DNA from: Candidatus Zipacnadia bacterium
GTDB taxonomy: Bacteria > Armatimonadota > Zipacnadia > Zipacnadales > Zipacnadaceae
Assembly: GCA_029821215.1 (NCBI GenBank)
Contig: JALGTV010000100.1
Span: forward strand, 1-5,541
Length of the DNA stretch: 5,541 bases
Reading direction: 5' to 3'
Positions 1-5,541 of the stretch are shown here, piece by piece; the stretch's first letter is position 1; each line of letters starts with the position of its first letter. The notes under the pieces were generated by a model. That model was not told the origin of the DNA. It made no database searches and worked only from the letters and a program-made list of their open reading frames with translations. A program made the position numbers and the translations under genes.

Positions 1-24
1 CTGACAACTGAACCCTGTTCGTTT

Positions 25-142
25 TCCCGGTGACATTAGCGGAGGGGAAACACCCGGACCCATTCCGAACCCGGCAGTTAAGCCCTCCAGCGCCGATGGT
101 ACTGCACGGGCGACTGTGTGGGAGAGTAGGTCATCGCCGGGA
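25..142 (+). rRNA. rrf: 5S ribosomal RNA
   Basis: Complete 5S rRNA of about 118 nt. The two ends form a closed helix I: bases 25-33 (TCCCGGTGA) pair with 134-142 (TCGCCGGGA) over 9 bp with one G-U, and 24/143 can add one more pair. The interior carries the highly conserved bacterial 5S segments: GAACCCGGCAGTTAAGC near 67-83, the CGCCGATGGTACTGC block near 91-105, and GGGAGAGTAGGTC near 120-132. It is the terminal gene of an rRNA operon. The first 24 bases would be the 23S-5S spacer, and no 23S end is recognisable there. The RNA forms part of the large ribosomal subunit. The exact ends may differ by one or two bases. Confidence 0.97.
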
Positions 143-157
143 ATTTGTCTTTTAGTG

Positions 158-193
158 GGGCTGCTGGTCAGAACACCGGCGGCCCTCTTGCGT
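158..193 (+). terminator. Likely intrinsic terminator of the rRNA operon
   Basis: Bases 158-168 (GGGCTGCTGGT) pair with 175-185 (ACCGGCGGCCC) in an unbroken 11-bp stem containing two G-U pairs, closed by a 6-nt loop (CAGAAC). The 3' side runs into TCTTGCGTGT, which is only partly T-rich. The hairpin lies 15 nt after the 5S end, where an rRNA-operon terminator is expected. The stem is directly visible; the weak U-tract is why confidence is moderate. It could instead be a processing structure. Confidence 0.6.
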
Positions 194-218
194 GTGGGGC
201 TGGATGCCCCCAAAACAC
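192..218 (+). other. Second hairpin after the 5S gene
   Basis: GGGGC (196-200) pairs with GCCCC (206-210) around a 5-nt loop, and GTGT (192-195) can pair with ACAC (215-218) across a 4-nt bulge. There is no following T run; the next bases are A-rich (AAAACACAACA). It may be a back-up terminator or an incidental structure between the rRNA operon and the next transcript. Confidence 0.3.
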
Positions 219-340
219 AACATGGGAACATATCAGGGTAGGGGAGGAATGTGCAAGGAGATTAAAGAAGCAATTATATTTAACTGCATTACTTGGGCTG
301 GTGGTGAGAATTTGTTGGTAAGGCGAAACAATCAGGTCAG

Positions 341-421
341 CGGGATGGGCCGTAGTGGTACCTGGCGACCACCACAGTGGCCCTGGCGCCGTCCCGACCA
401 TCTGATCTCATCGGGAGGAGG
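341..421 (+). promoter_or_regulatory. Structured leader with possible SD-sequestering switch
   Basis: Three nested inverted repeats stack in the leader of the broken transketolase gene: CGGGA (341-345) with TCCCG (392-396), GGGCC (347-351) with GGCCC (379-383), and GTGGT (355-359) with ACCAC (368-372 or 371-375). TCCCGA (392-397) is also a perfect partner for TCGGGA (411-416), which overlaps the strong Shine-Dalgarno GGAGGAGG (414-421) placed 8 nt before the GTG at 430. The two pairings use the same bases, so they are mutually exclusive: one frees and the other partly covers the ribosome binding site. The GTAGTGGTACC and CCGTCCCGACC stretches faintly recall the T-box antiterminator region, but no stem I or specifier loop is recognisable. 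The repeats are seen; the switch is an inference. Confidence 0.35.
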
Positions 422-429
422 CAGGTATA

Positions 430-882
430 GTGGAAGGCGAGAGACTGGAAGGTTACAAGGAGTTGGCTACCCGAATCCGCGCTCATTGTCTCCGCATGAC
501 CCATCGCGGCCAGAGTGGCCATTTGGGCAGTATGCTGTCCATGGCTGACCTGCTGGCCGTCCGCGACACGAGTATTCTCCGGGTTGATCCGCAGAACCCT
601 GAGTGGCCCCAGCAGGAGCGGTTCGTTCTCAGCAAGGGGCATGGGGAGGCCGCCGTCTACGCGGTGCTGGCCGAGGAGAGCTTTTTCTCCAAGGAATGGT
701 TAAATACTTACTACCTGGACGATGGCAAGCTATCCGGGCATATCAGTCATCACGTGCCCGGGGCTGAGTTCTCCACCGGATCGCTATGACATGGCCTGCC
801 CATAGCGGTAGACATGGTGCTGGTGGTCCGCAGTGACGGCAAACAGCACCGGGCACTGAATACTCAAGAGCGCAACTACTAG
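430..882 (+). pseudogene. Transketolase N-terminal subunit, degraded pseudogene
   Basis: Transketolase transfers two-carbon ketol units in the non-oxidative pentose phosphate pathway using thiamine diphosphate. In split enzymes the N-terminal half (usually about 270-290 residues) binds the cofactor diphosphate. The GTG at 430 follows GGAGGAGG with an 8-nt gap. The open part gives 119 residues with family motifs: LATRIRAHCLRMTHRG near the N-terminus, the SGHLGSMLSMADLLAV block with the conserved His, VLSKGHGEAAVYAVLAE, and LSGHISHHVPGAEFSTGSL. The next codon, expected Gly of GSLGHGLP, is TGA (787-789). The same frame then continues as HGLPIAVDMVLVVRSDGKQHR (790-852), still family-like. Homology is then lost before the GDG...N cofactor motif, and a TAG follows at 880. 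Interpretation: one nonsense mutation plus loss of the second half. A truncated 119-residue product could not be active alone. Confidence 0.85.
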
Positions 883-951
883 CAAGTCTACACAGACGAA
901 ATCTTCAACCGGCTGGGACTGACTGCTGACGCCCCGTCTCCGGCGGCGCTG
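883..951 (+). pseudogene. Possible tail remnant in the transketolase frame
   Basis: In the same frame as the broken transketolase gene, the segment after the TAG reads QVYTDEIFNRLGLTADAP and stays open into the next gene. The run EIFNRLGLTADA resembles the extreme C-terminus typical of transketolase C-terminal subunits, which often end with a YGLTA-type motif followed by a helix. If so, an internal deletion joined the beginning of the N-subunit gene to the end of the C-subunit gene. The match is short and made from memory, so it could also be unrelated sequence. Confidence 0.25.
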
Positions 952-957
952 GTGATA

Positions 958-971
958 CCGATAGCTATCGG
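958..971. promoter_or_regulatory. Perfect 14-bp palindrome, candidate operator
   Basis: CCGATAGCTATCGG reads identically on both strands. It lies 58 bases before the ATG of the beta-helix gene, a distance at which a repressor or activator dimer site is plausible. A related but imperfect sequence, CCATAGCTCACGG (3145-3157), occurs in the leader of the downstream membrane-protein gene. No -35/-10 pair is convincing around it, so the operator role is inferred only from symmetry and position. Confidence 0.35.
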
Positions 972-1029
972 CGGGCGCACCGCCGGGGGCGAGGGAGATA
1001 CCCAAATAATCCAAAAGGAGAAGACTATC

Positions 1030-2298
1030 ATGATTGACATCCCCACGCACTTAGGCGCGGGCATGCATCGCCGAGACAGCGAGCATGGCGAGTTATCCGT
1101 CTCAAAGCGTATCGAAGTAACAGTCGGGCCGAAAAGGGCCGACTTTGTGGGCAATGACCATCTTGCCTTGCAGGGAGCCGTGGACTATGTAACCCGCCTC
1201 GGTGGGGGAACGGTACGTATTCTCGCCGGTAACTACGAAATGGGTAATTCCCTATTCCTGCGCGATGGTCTCCACCTTATTGGTGTCGGTGATGATACGG
1301 TGTTGCGCAAGTGTCCCTCGGCGGCCACTCGTCTGGTGGAGGATACCGACTGGTGCTACAATGAGGTCTTCGTCAAGGATCCGTCTGTTTTTCGAGTGGG
1401 CGGAGGAGTGCTGCTGCGTGGAACGTGTCCTCAGTACGGAAAGCCACTGTTCGTCAAGCGGACGGTCGTTGCCATTGAGGGTAATGTCATCTATCTGGAC
1501 AAGGAACCACGGGAGAATTTCTGGCTCGAAACCAAACCCGAGGCTGCTACATTGTTTCCGGTAATTACCGGTAATTACGTTAATGATGTTACCATTGAGA
1601 ACCTGGCGATTGACGGCAACCGCGCCGAAAATGAGAACCTTAACGGTAATTACGGCGGGGGCATCTTCATCCAGGACTGCGATCGCATCGTCATCCGCAA
1701 CGTCACCGCCCGGGATTACAACGGCGACGGCATAAGCTGGCAGGTATGCGATGACGTGACAGTTGATAATTGCCGGATGGTCAATAACAGTGACCTTGGT
1801 CTGCACGCCGGTAGCTGCAGCCAGCGCTCAATAATGACCAACAACACCATCATTGGAGGCAAAATTGGGTTGTTCTTTTGCTGGCACGTACAACATGCCG
1901 TCGCCGAGAACAACATCATCGAGGATGCCAGTGAATCCGGCATCTCCATTGGCCACCGCGACACCGATAACCTTGTGCGGAACAACCAGATCCGCCGTAG
2001 TGGCACTAATGGTATCCTTTTCCGAGACGAGAACAACCCAGCCCGGGACCCTCATCGTAATACCTTTGAAGGTAACCTCATTGCTGATAGCGGCAAGAAG
2101 GGGGACTGCATAGCCATCGAAATGCGCGGCACCGCCGAGGACGTCATTCTGCGCAACAACCGCATCGTTGATACCCGTCGCCGGCACAAGAGCCGTGAGC
2201 GCATCGGCCTGCGCATTAGTCCACATATCAAGAACCTACGCCTGGATAATAACACCTTTGAGGGGATGGAGCACGATATAGTTGACCAGCGGTCCTGA
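1030..2298 (+). CDS. Right-handed parallel beta-helix repeat protein
   Basis: Predicted 422-residue protein. The ATG at 1030 is chosen because AAAAGGAG (1013-1020) sits 9 nt upstream; the frame stays open further upstream only because it runs out of the dead transketolase gene. Residues about 30-95 look like the N-terminal cap of pectate-lyase-3-like beta-helix proteins (a lone helix LALQGAVDYVTRLGGG, then TVRILAGNYEM and LHLIGVGDDTVLR). From about residue 185 to 412 come repeated PbH1-type coils with Asn ladders: VTIENLAIDGN, IVIRNVTARDYNGDGIS, VTVDNCRMVNNSDLGLHAG, AVAENNIIEDASESGISIG, LVRNNQIRRSGTNGILF, VILRNNRIVDT, LRLDNNTFEG. Such folds usually bind or cleave polysaccharides (lyases, epimerases, hydrolases). 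There is no signal peptide, so it appears cytoplasmic or is exported another way. Asp, Glu and Arg residues around 300-335 (SGISIGHRDTDN, RDENN) could form a site. Substrate and reaction are unknown. The gene looks intact, between two degenerate regions. Confidence 0.9.
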   Translation: MIDIPTHLGAGMHRRDSEHGELSVSKRIEVTVGPKRADFVGNDHLALQGAVDYVTRLGGGTVRILAGNYEMGNSLFLRDGLHLIGVGDDTVLRKCPSAATRLVEDTDWCYNEVFVKDPSVFRVGGGVLLRGTCPQYGKPLFVKRTVVAIEGNVIYLDKEPRENFWLETKPEAATLFPVITGNYVNDVTIENLAIDGNRAENENLNGNYGGGIFIQDCDRIVIRNVTARDYNGDGISWQVCDDVTVDNCRMVNNSDLGLHAGSCSQRSIMTNNTIIGGKIGLFFCWHVQHAVAENNIIEDASESGISIGHRDTDNLVRNNQIRRSGTNGILFRDENNPARDPHRNTFEGNLIADSGKKGDCIAIEMRGTAEDVILRNNRIVDTRRRHKSRERIGLRISPHIKNLRLDNNTFEGMEHDIVDQRS

Positions 2299-2600
2299 CC
2301 AGCGTGGCAATCTCATCCAGCACCGACGTCGCGGGGGATCCGGGCACACGGCGGTACCCATTGTCGTTGAGCAGCGGACGGTGGGCTACGCCGACTCTGC
2401 CCATAGCCTGCCGCCTGAGCTTGCCCAGACTCAGTGCATTGTCTGATGAGTTTTCCTGGCTGTTGCCGGCATCCTATGGGCCTTGCAAGCGTAGTGTTGT
2501 GCAGGCTACATCTATCATCAAGATGTGACTGTGGTCCCTGGGCGGCGCCCGGGTCTGGTAATCGTCTAAGCCCGATAGTTGTTTGGTTTCTCAGTAGAAG
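2299..2600. other. Gene-free decayed region
   Basis: No convincing gene is seen on either strand; every open stretch is short and lacks a ribosome binding site. One + frame (about 2282-2446) reads HTAVPIVVEQRTVGYADSA and looks slightly protein-like, but I cannot assign it. The region abuts the IS66 remnant and may hold its worn-out 5' part or another gene fragment. No terminator with a T run is visible after the beta-helix stop. Confidence 0.5.
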
Positions 2601-2613
2601 GTTCCCATCTCCC

Positions 2614-3016
2614 AGCGGTGCTGACGGTGGAGGGCACAACCAGTGGCAGTGGGTCTTTGAGATGCCGCAGGCCAGTTACCACCTCATAGCTACCAGCCGG
2701 GGCAGCAAGACAATTGCGCAGGTGCGGGGCGAAGCCGAGCCGGAGGTGTGGATCAGGTGACTGCTTCGGCGCACCACTGAAGGCGCCAACCAAACAGCGC
2801 CAGCTGTGTCTGGCTCACCAGTTGCGGAATCTGCAATATGGCATCGATGCCCAGCGCTGCGGTTTTCGGTCGGCGGGGGGCGCGCAGGCTTTGGCCACCA
2901 TCGCCACCGTGCTGCAGATCGCCCCAAAGCAGGGACGCGATATCCTCCCCACCCTCACCTCAACCCTGGCGCCCTCCCCCAAGCTGTCCCCTCGCACTCT
3001 CACTGAAACCACTTGA
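2614..3016 (+). pseudogene. IS66-family transposase remnant (frameshift and internal deletion)
   Basis: Two frames together give IS66 transposase (DDE_Tnp_IS66) sequence. Frame A (2635-2757) reads HNQWQWVFEMPQASYHLIA, TSRGSKTIAQVRGEAEPEVW and stops at TGA 2758-2760. Frame B resumes at 2759 as GDCFGAPLKAPTKQRQ followed by LCLAHQLRNLQYGIDAQR, as expected for the second catalytic Asp and the CLAHQLRN block. A one-base change near 2755-2759 explains the shift. After the Arg at about 2857 the sequence jumps to GFRSAGGAQALATIATVLQ and KQGRDILPTLTSTLA, which is the C-terminus of the family. The segment of roughly 100 or more residues normally between them, with the catalytic Glu (NNxxERALR-type motif), is missing. 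The N-terminal half, the first Asp motif, accessory genes and terminal inverted repeats are not recognisable. It is a dead insertion-sequence relic. Confidence 0.85.
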
Positions 3017-3186
3017 GCTCATAAGGTAAGTAGTTACGAATAGTTCAATTGCCGAGCAACAGTGCGTGGGGAGGGATTGGTGTGCCGGTCGCAGAATGTT
3101 ACAGCCAGCCAGGACTTAGGTAACAAATCTGAAGCCACAGCCCCCCATAGCTCACGGGGGGCGTATTAGAGTTGTGGAGTGTACCT
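3017..3186 (+). promoter_or_regulatory. Leader of the membrane-protein gene
   Basis: Non-coding stretch between the IS66 relic and the transporter-like gene. A weak promoter candidate is TTGAGC (3013-3018) with TACGAA (3035-3040) separated by 16 nt; the match to sigma-70 consensus is poor. The last part contains the GC hairpin at 3140-3162 and the Shine-Dalgarno GGAG (3176-3179), 7 nt before the ATG at 3187. That spacing favours the ATG over the in-frame TTG at 3172, which would overlap the ribosome binding site. Confidence 0.35.
3140..3162 (+). other. GC-rich hairpin in the leader
   Basis: GCCCCCC (3140-3146) pairs perfectly with GGGGGGC (3156-3162), a 7-bp all-GC stem with a 9-nt loop (ATAGCTCAC). 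It ends 13 nt before the Shine-Dalgarno of the membrane-protein gene. It is followed by GTATTAG rather than a T run, so it is not a classical terminator. It may be an attenuator, a transcript-stabilising 5' structure, or part of an operator-like site. Confidence 0.45.
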
Positions 3187-5148
3187 ATGGGCGAACAACA
3201 GGTTGGAGTTGACTCTGCCCCAGTCTCCCCTGAATTCCCTCAGCGCGCCGGATTTACTCGGCGGGCGTTACTCGTCGGCGCGGTGCTCGTCCCGCTCAAC
3301 GTTTACTGGGTCGTGCAGATGGAGAGAATCCTCTATTTGGGTTGGCCCACAGGGATTTCGCTATTCTTCAATGCCGTCTTCACTCTCCTCCTGTTGCAAG
3401 TTCTCAATTTGGCCCTGCGCCGCTTGCGTCCCGCAATTGCCTTCTCACAAGGTGAGCTGTTGCTCATTTACTCGATGGTCTGCGTGGGCTCGGCCATCGC
3501 CGGAATTAGCTTTATGCAAAATCTGATGCCCCTATTCACTTACTCGTTCCGGATGGCCAGCCCGGAGAACAAGTGGGATGAGATACTCAACCCCTATATG
3601 CCTGAGTGGCTAACAGTGCAACAGCCCACGGTGATAAGAGGCTTTTACGAGGGTGGGATGTCATTCTACCAACTCCATATTGTAGGTGCTTGGCTGGGAC
3701 CAGTAGCAATGTGGACCGTCTTCATCGTGGCGCTGTTGCTGATGATGCTCTGTATCAACGTGCTGCTCCACCAGCGGTGGCTGACCAACGAGCACCTGGC
3801 CTGCCCCCTGATTAGCCTGCCCATTCAAATCTCTGACCACCGGGGGAGACTGTTTGGTCAGAAGCTATTCTGGCTGGGCTTTGGCCCGGTTGCTGCGCTG
3901 GTGACTTGGAATAGTTTTGCCGCTCTCTATCCGATCCTGCCCAAAGTTTCGCTAAGCCCGGCCGACCTCGCTGAATCGTTGCGCAGCCGACCGTGGAGCG
4001 CCATAGACTGGATGCCGGTGACCTTTGATCCGACCTTTATTGGCATAGGCTATTTGATGCCCACCGATTTCCTGTTCTCTTCCTGGTTCTTCTACCTTTT
4101 CTGGAAGGCCCAGTTCGTCCTCAGCGATGCCCTGGGGCTCTTTGGCGGCAACGTATATGGTGAACAGGGCGGCACCGATTTCCCTCATGCCCGTCTACAA
4201 TGCGCGGGAGCCTACATCCTCTTTGCCATTTACTCGACATGGCTGGCGCGCAGATATCTGGCCCAAGTCTACCACGTCATAGTCGGAGTGCCAACGAAAT
4301 TGCGGGATGACCAGGAGCCCCTTTCGTACCGATTGGCAGCCCTGGGCATCATCGGGGGCCTGACCGGGCTTATTGGGTTCAGCATGGCCATGGGGATGAG
4401 ATTCTGGGTGAGCACGGCCTTTTTTCTCATTTACTGTATATTAGCCATCGGCATCACGCGGATGCGCGCCCAATTTGGCGCCCCGGTTCACGATCTACAC
4501 TTTACCGGGCCCGAGGTGATTCTCACCAGCCTATTCGGCACCCAATCGTTCCCCAAGCAAGACCTCATTGGCCTAGCCTTTCACTATTGGTACAACCGGG
4601 CCTACACAAGTCATCCTATGCCCCACCAAATGGAAGCTATGAAGATGCAAGATCACGTGGCCGGGACCAGCAAAGGGGTGGTGGTGGCGCTAATGCTGGC
4701 GGCCCTCATCGGAACGGTGGCTTGTTTTGGGTCCTTTTTGCACATCGATTACGACATAGGGGCCGAAGCGCACGGCTACAACGTGAATACCTTCCCCATA
4801 CTGCAGGGGTGGCTTAGGGCCCCCCAGGGGCCCGAATGGGCGACCATGCCCGCCATGGGAGTGGGATTAGGCTTCGCCTTCTTCCTGCAAACCATGCGGA
4901 TGCGCTATGTCAATTGGCCCTTTCATCCCCTCGGCTATGCGGTCTCGGGTAGCGTCGTGATGAATATAGTCTGGATGCCCCTTCTTATAGCCTGGGCACT
5001 GAAAAGTCTTATTACCAAATTTGGAGGGCATCGACTTTACCAGAAGTTTGTCCCCATCTTTTTAGGGGCGATCATGGGCGACTTCGTCGTCCTCAGCATT
5101 CGAACCATTGTCGGCATCACCCTGCACCTCCCCGCGTGGTCATTTTAG
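3187..5148 (+). CDS. DUF6785/DUF6784-type polytopic membrane protein, putative transporter
   Basis: Predicted 653-residue integral membrane protein. About 12-13 hydrophobic segments are visible, roughly at residues 25-45, 55-78, 88-110, 165-195, 228-250, 298-318, 338-356, 382-402, 408-426, 496-518, 554-572, 580-606 and 620-645. The N-terminal 20 residues are polar, with no cleavable signal. Features I associate with the DUF6785 (N-terminal) and DUF6784 (C-terminal) family are LVPLNVYWVVQME at 34-46, SQGELLLIYSMVCVGSAIAG at 87-106, the loop ASPENKWDEILNPYMPEWLT at 124-143, RGFYEGG, MLCINVLLHQRW, NRAYTSHPMPHQMEAMKMQ at 470-488, and NWPFHPLGYAVSG at 576-588. Biochemical function is not established; length and topology resemble large oligopeptide-type transporters. 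The start is set by GGAG 7 nt upstream. The gene is intact, ending in TAG. It shares strand and neighbourhood with the beta-helix gene, but about 890 bases of decayed DNA lie between them, so co-transcription is doubtful. Confidence 0.88.
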   Translation: MGEQQVGVDSAPVSPEFPQRAGFTRRALLVGAVLVPLNVYWVVQMERILYLGWPTGISLFFNAVFTLLLLQVLNLALRRLRPAIAFSQGELLLIYSMVCVGSAIAGISFMQNLMPLFTYSFRMASPENKWDEILNPYMPEWLTVQQPTVIRGFYEGGMSFYQLHIVGAWLGPVAMWTVFIVALLLMMLCINVLLHQRWLTNEHLACPLISLPIQISDHRGRLFGQKLFWLGFGPVAALVTWNSFAALYPILPKVSLSPADLAESLRSRPWSAIDWMPVTFDPTFIGIGYLMPTDFLFSSWFFYLFWKAQFVLSDALGLFGGNVYGEQGGTDFPHARLQCAGAYILFAIYSTWLARRYLAQVYHVIVGVPTKLRDDQEPLSYRLAALGIIGGLTGLIGFSMAMGMRFWVSTAFFLIYCILAIGITRMRAQFGAPVHDLHFTGPEVILTSLFGTQSFPKQDLIGLAFHYWYNRAYTSHPMPHQMEAMKMQDHVAGTSKGVVVALMLAALIGTVACFGSFLHIDYDIGAEAHGYNVNTFPILQGWLRAPQGPEWATMPAMGVGLGFAFFLQTMRMRYVNWPFHPLGYAVSGSVVMNIVWMPLLIAWALKSLITKFGGHRLYQKFVPIFLGAIMGDFVVLSIRTIVGITLHLPAWSF

Positions 5149-5526
5149 CAAACACAACCCGAGATTAGAAGGCTTCTGAAGAAGATTCCGCCCGAATTGA
5201 ACAAGTATGACACCTCTGGGGCGATAGCAGACACAATCCCGCCTGGGTAGTGTGGTCTCCGTTCTCGAAGACAATGAAGATCTGCCCGACACTGGGCCTC
5301 TGGATGTCAGTCCAATACGGATGAAATTGGCCAAAGACTGTCCTCGGGCTGTGCCCAGTGCCCTAATATTGGCGGCCGGCTTCTTCAGAGGGAGGAAGCA
5401 GATAACCGGTGGCGAAGTTTCGTGGTAAGAGATAGCAGATACACAAATGGGCCTGATGCTAAGATATTGGTTGCTGAACTGCCCAGTGATCTATGGGGCA
5501 GAGTTGGGAAAGGAATGTAGTAGGTT
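5149..5526. other. Unassigned intergenic region with nested inverted repeats
   Basis: No recognisable gene. An outer inverted repeat TCTGAAGAAG-type (5175-5184 with 5380-5389, about 10 bp) encloses an inner one, CACTGGGC (5290-5297) with GCCCAGTG (5353-5360); GCCCAGTG appears again at 5481-5488. A 58-codon + frame (5252-5428, GTG start) reads VVSVLEDNEDLPDTGPLDVS onward and includes PSALILAAGFFRGRKQITGG; it has no clear ribosome binding site and I do not recognise it. No obvious terminator follows the membrane-protein stop. Confidence 0.4.
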
Positions 5527-5541
5527 ATGAAGTACTTTGAT
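5527..5541 (+). CDS. Possible start of a downstream gene (partial)
   Basis: ATG at 5527 opens MKYFD and runs off the window. GGGAAAGGA (5506-5514 region) lies about 13 nt upstream, somewhat far for a Shine-Dalgarno. Five codons allow no functional call, and the start may be spurious. Confidence 0.25.

Noticed and set aside
341..421. Full T-box riboswitch
   Set aside because: Only the GGTACC/CCGTCCC flavour is seen. There is no stem I, specifier loop or AG-bulge, and the downstream gene is not an aminoacyl-tRNA or amino-acid gene.
192..548. 118-codon + strand open frame across the leader and the start of the transketolase gene
   Set aside because: It overlaps the real transketolase frame and the structured leader, and its product (Trp/Gly/Arg-rich) resembles no family I know.
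787..789. In-frame TGA at a Gly position, suggesting UGA-as-Gly recoding (genetic code 25) or selenocysteine
   Set aside because: The two intact genes contain many Gly codons but no internal TGA, and the beta-helix gene ends with TGA. A TAG follows soon in the same frame and homology is lost. The site is Gly, not a redox Cys/Sec position. Pseudogene decay is simpler.
1560..1654. Repeated GGTAATTAC (tandem at 1560-1578, again at 1645)
   Set aside because: The repeats encode GNY-type turns within the beta-helix coils and are best explained by protein repetition, not by a DNA element.
1252..1806. 184-codon minus-strand open frame opposite the beta-helix gene
   Set aside because: It is a mirror of the repetitive beta-helix coding sequence with no ribosome binding site and no recognisable domain.
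2304..2528. Open frame after the beta-helix gene as a small gene
   Set aside because: No ribosome binding site, and a low-complexity Ser/Leu/Arg composition typical of GC-rich non-coding frames.
5140..5334. Minus-strand 64-codon frame past the transporter stop
   Set aside because: No ribosome binding site, no recognisable domain, and it overlaps the transporter 3' end.

Overview
This is a bacterial chromosomal window, moderately GC-rich by eye. It opens with the end of an rRNA operon: a complete 5S rRNA followed by a hairpin that looks like the operon terminator. All recognisable genes are on the + strand. No gene gives a firm taxonomic placement. The large DUF6785/DUF6784-type membrane protein and the secretion-signal-less beta-helix protein recall families I associate with uncultured or sparsely studied lineages such as Armatimonadota, Planctomycetota and related phyla. 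That placement is an inference from memory, not a search result.

Layout: (1) 25-142, 5S rRNA; 158-193, likely terminator. (2) 190-429, a leader with stacked inverted repeats and a possible alternative hairpin that would cover the Shine-Dalgarno sequence. (3) 430-882, a broken transketolase N-terminal-subunit gene. It has a strong ribosome binding site and good N-terminal homology, but an in-frame TGA replaces the Gly of the GSLGHG motif, the homology then stops before the thiamine-diphosphate GDG...N motif, and a TAG follows. (4) 1030-2298, an intact gene for a cytoplasmic-looking right-handed parallel beta-helix protein, preceded by a perfect 14-bp palindrome. (5) 2299-3016, decayed DNA containing an IS66-family transposase remnant with a frameshift and an internal deletion that removed the catalytic Glu region. 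(6) 3187-5148, an intact 653-residue polytopic membrane protein of the DUF6785/DUF6784 type, with a GC-rich hairpin in its leader. (7) 5149-5541, mostly unassigned DNA with nested inverted repeats; a possible next gene starts at the last few bases.

Taken together, this is an rRNA-operon-flanking accessory region with two intact genes (beta-helix protein and putative transporter) between gene and insertion-sequence remnants. The beta-helix fold and the membrane protein are compatible with carbohydrate handling, and the dead transketolase half-gene fits a carbon-metabolism context, but no substrate can be read from the sequence. I found no CRISPR array, tRNA, intact mobile element or clear defence system. 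The most interesting items are the leader with mutually exclusive pairings ahead of the broken transketolase gene, the possible shared operator-like motif upstream of both intact genes, and the unusual pairing of those two uncharacterised families.
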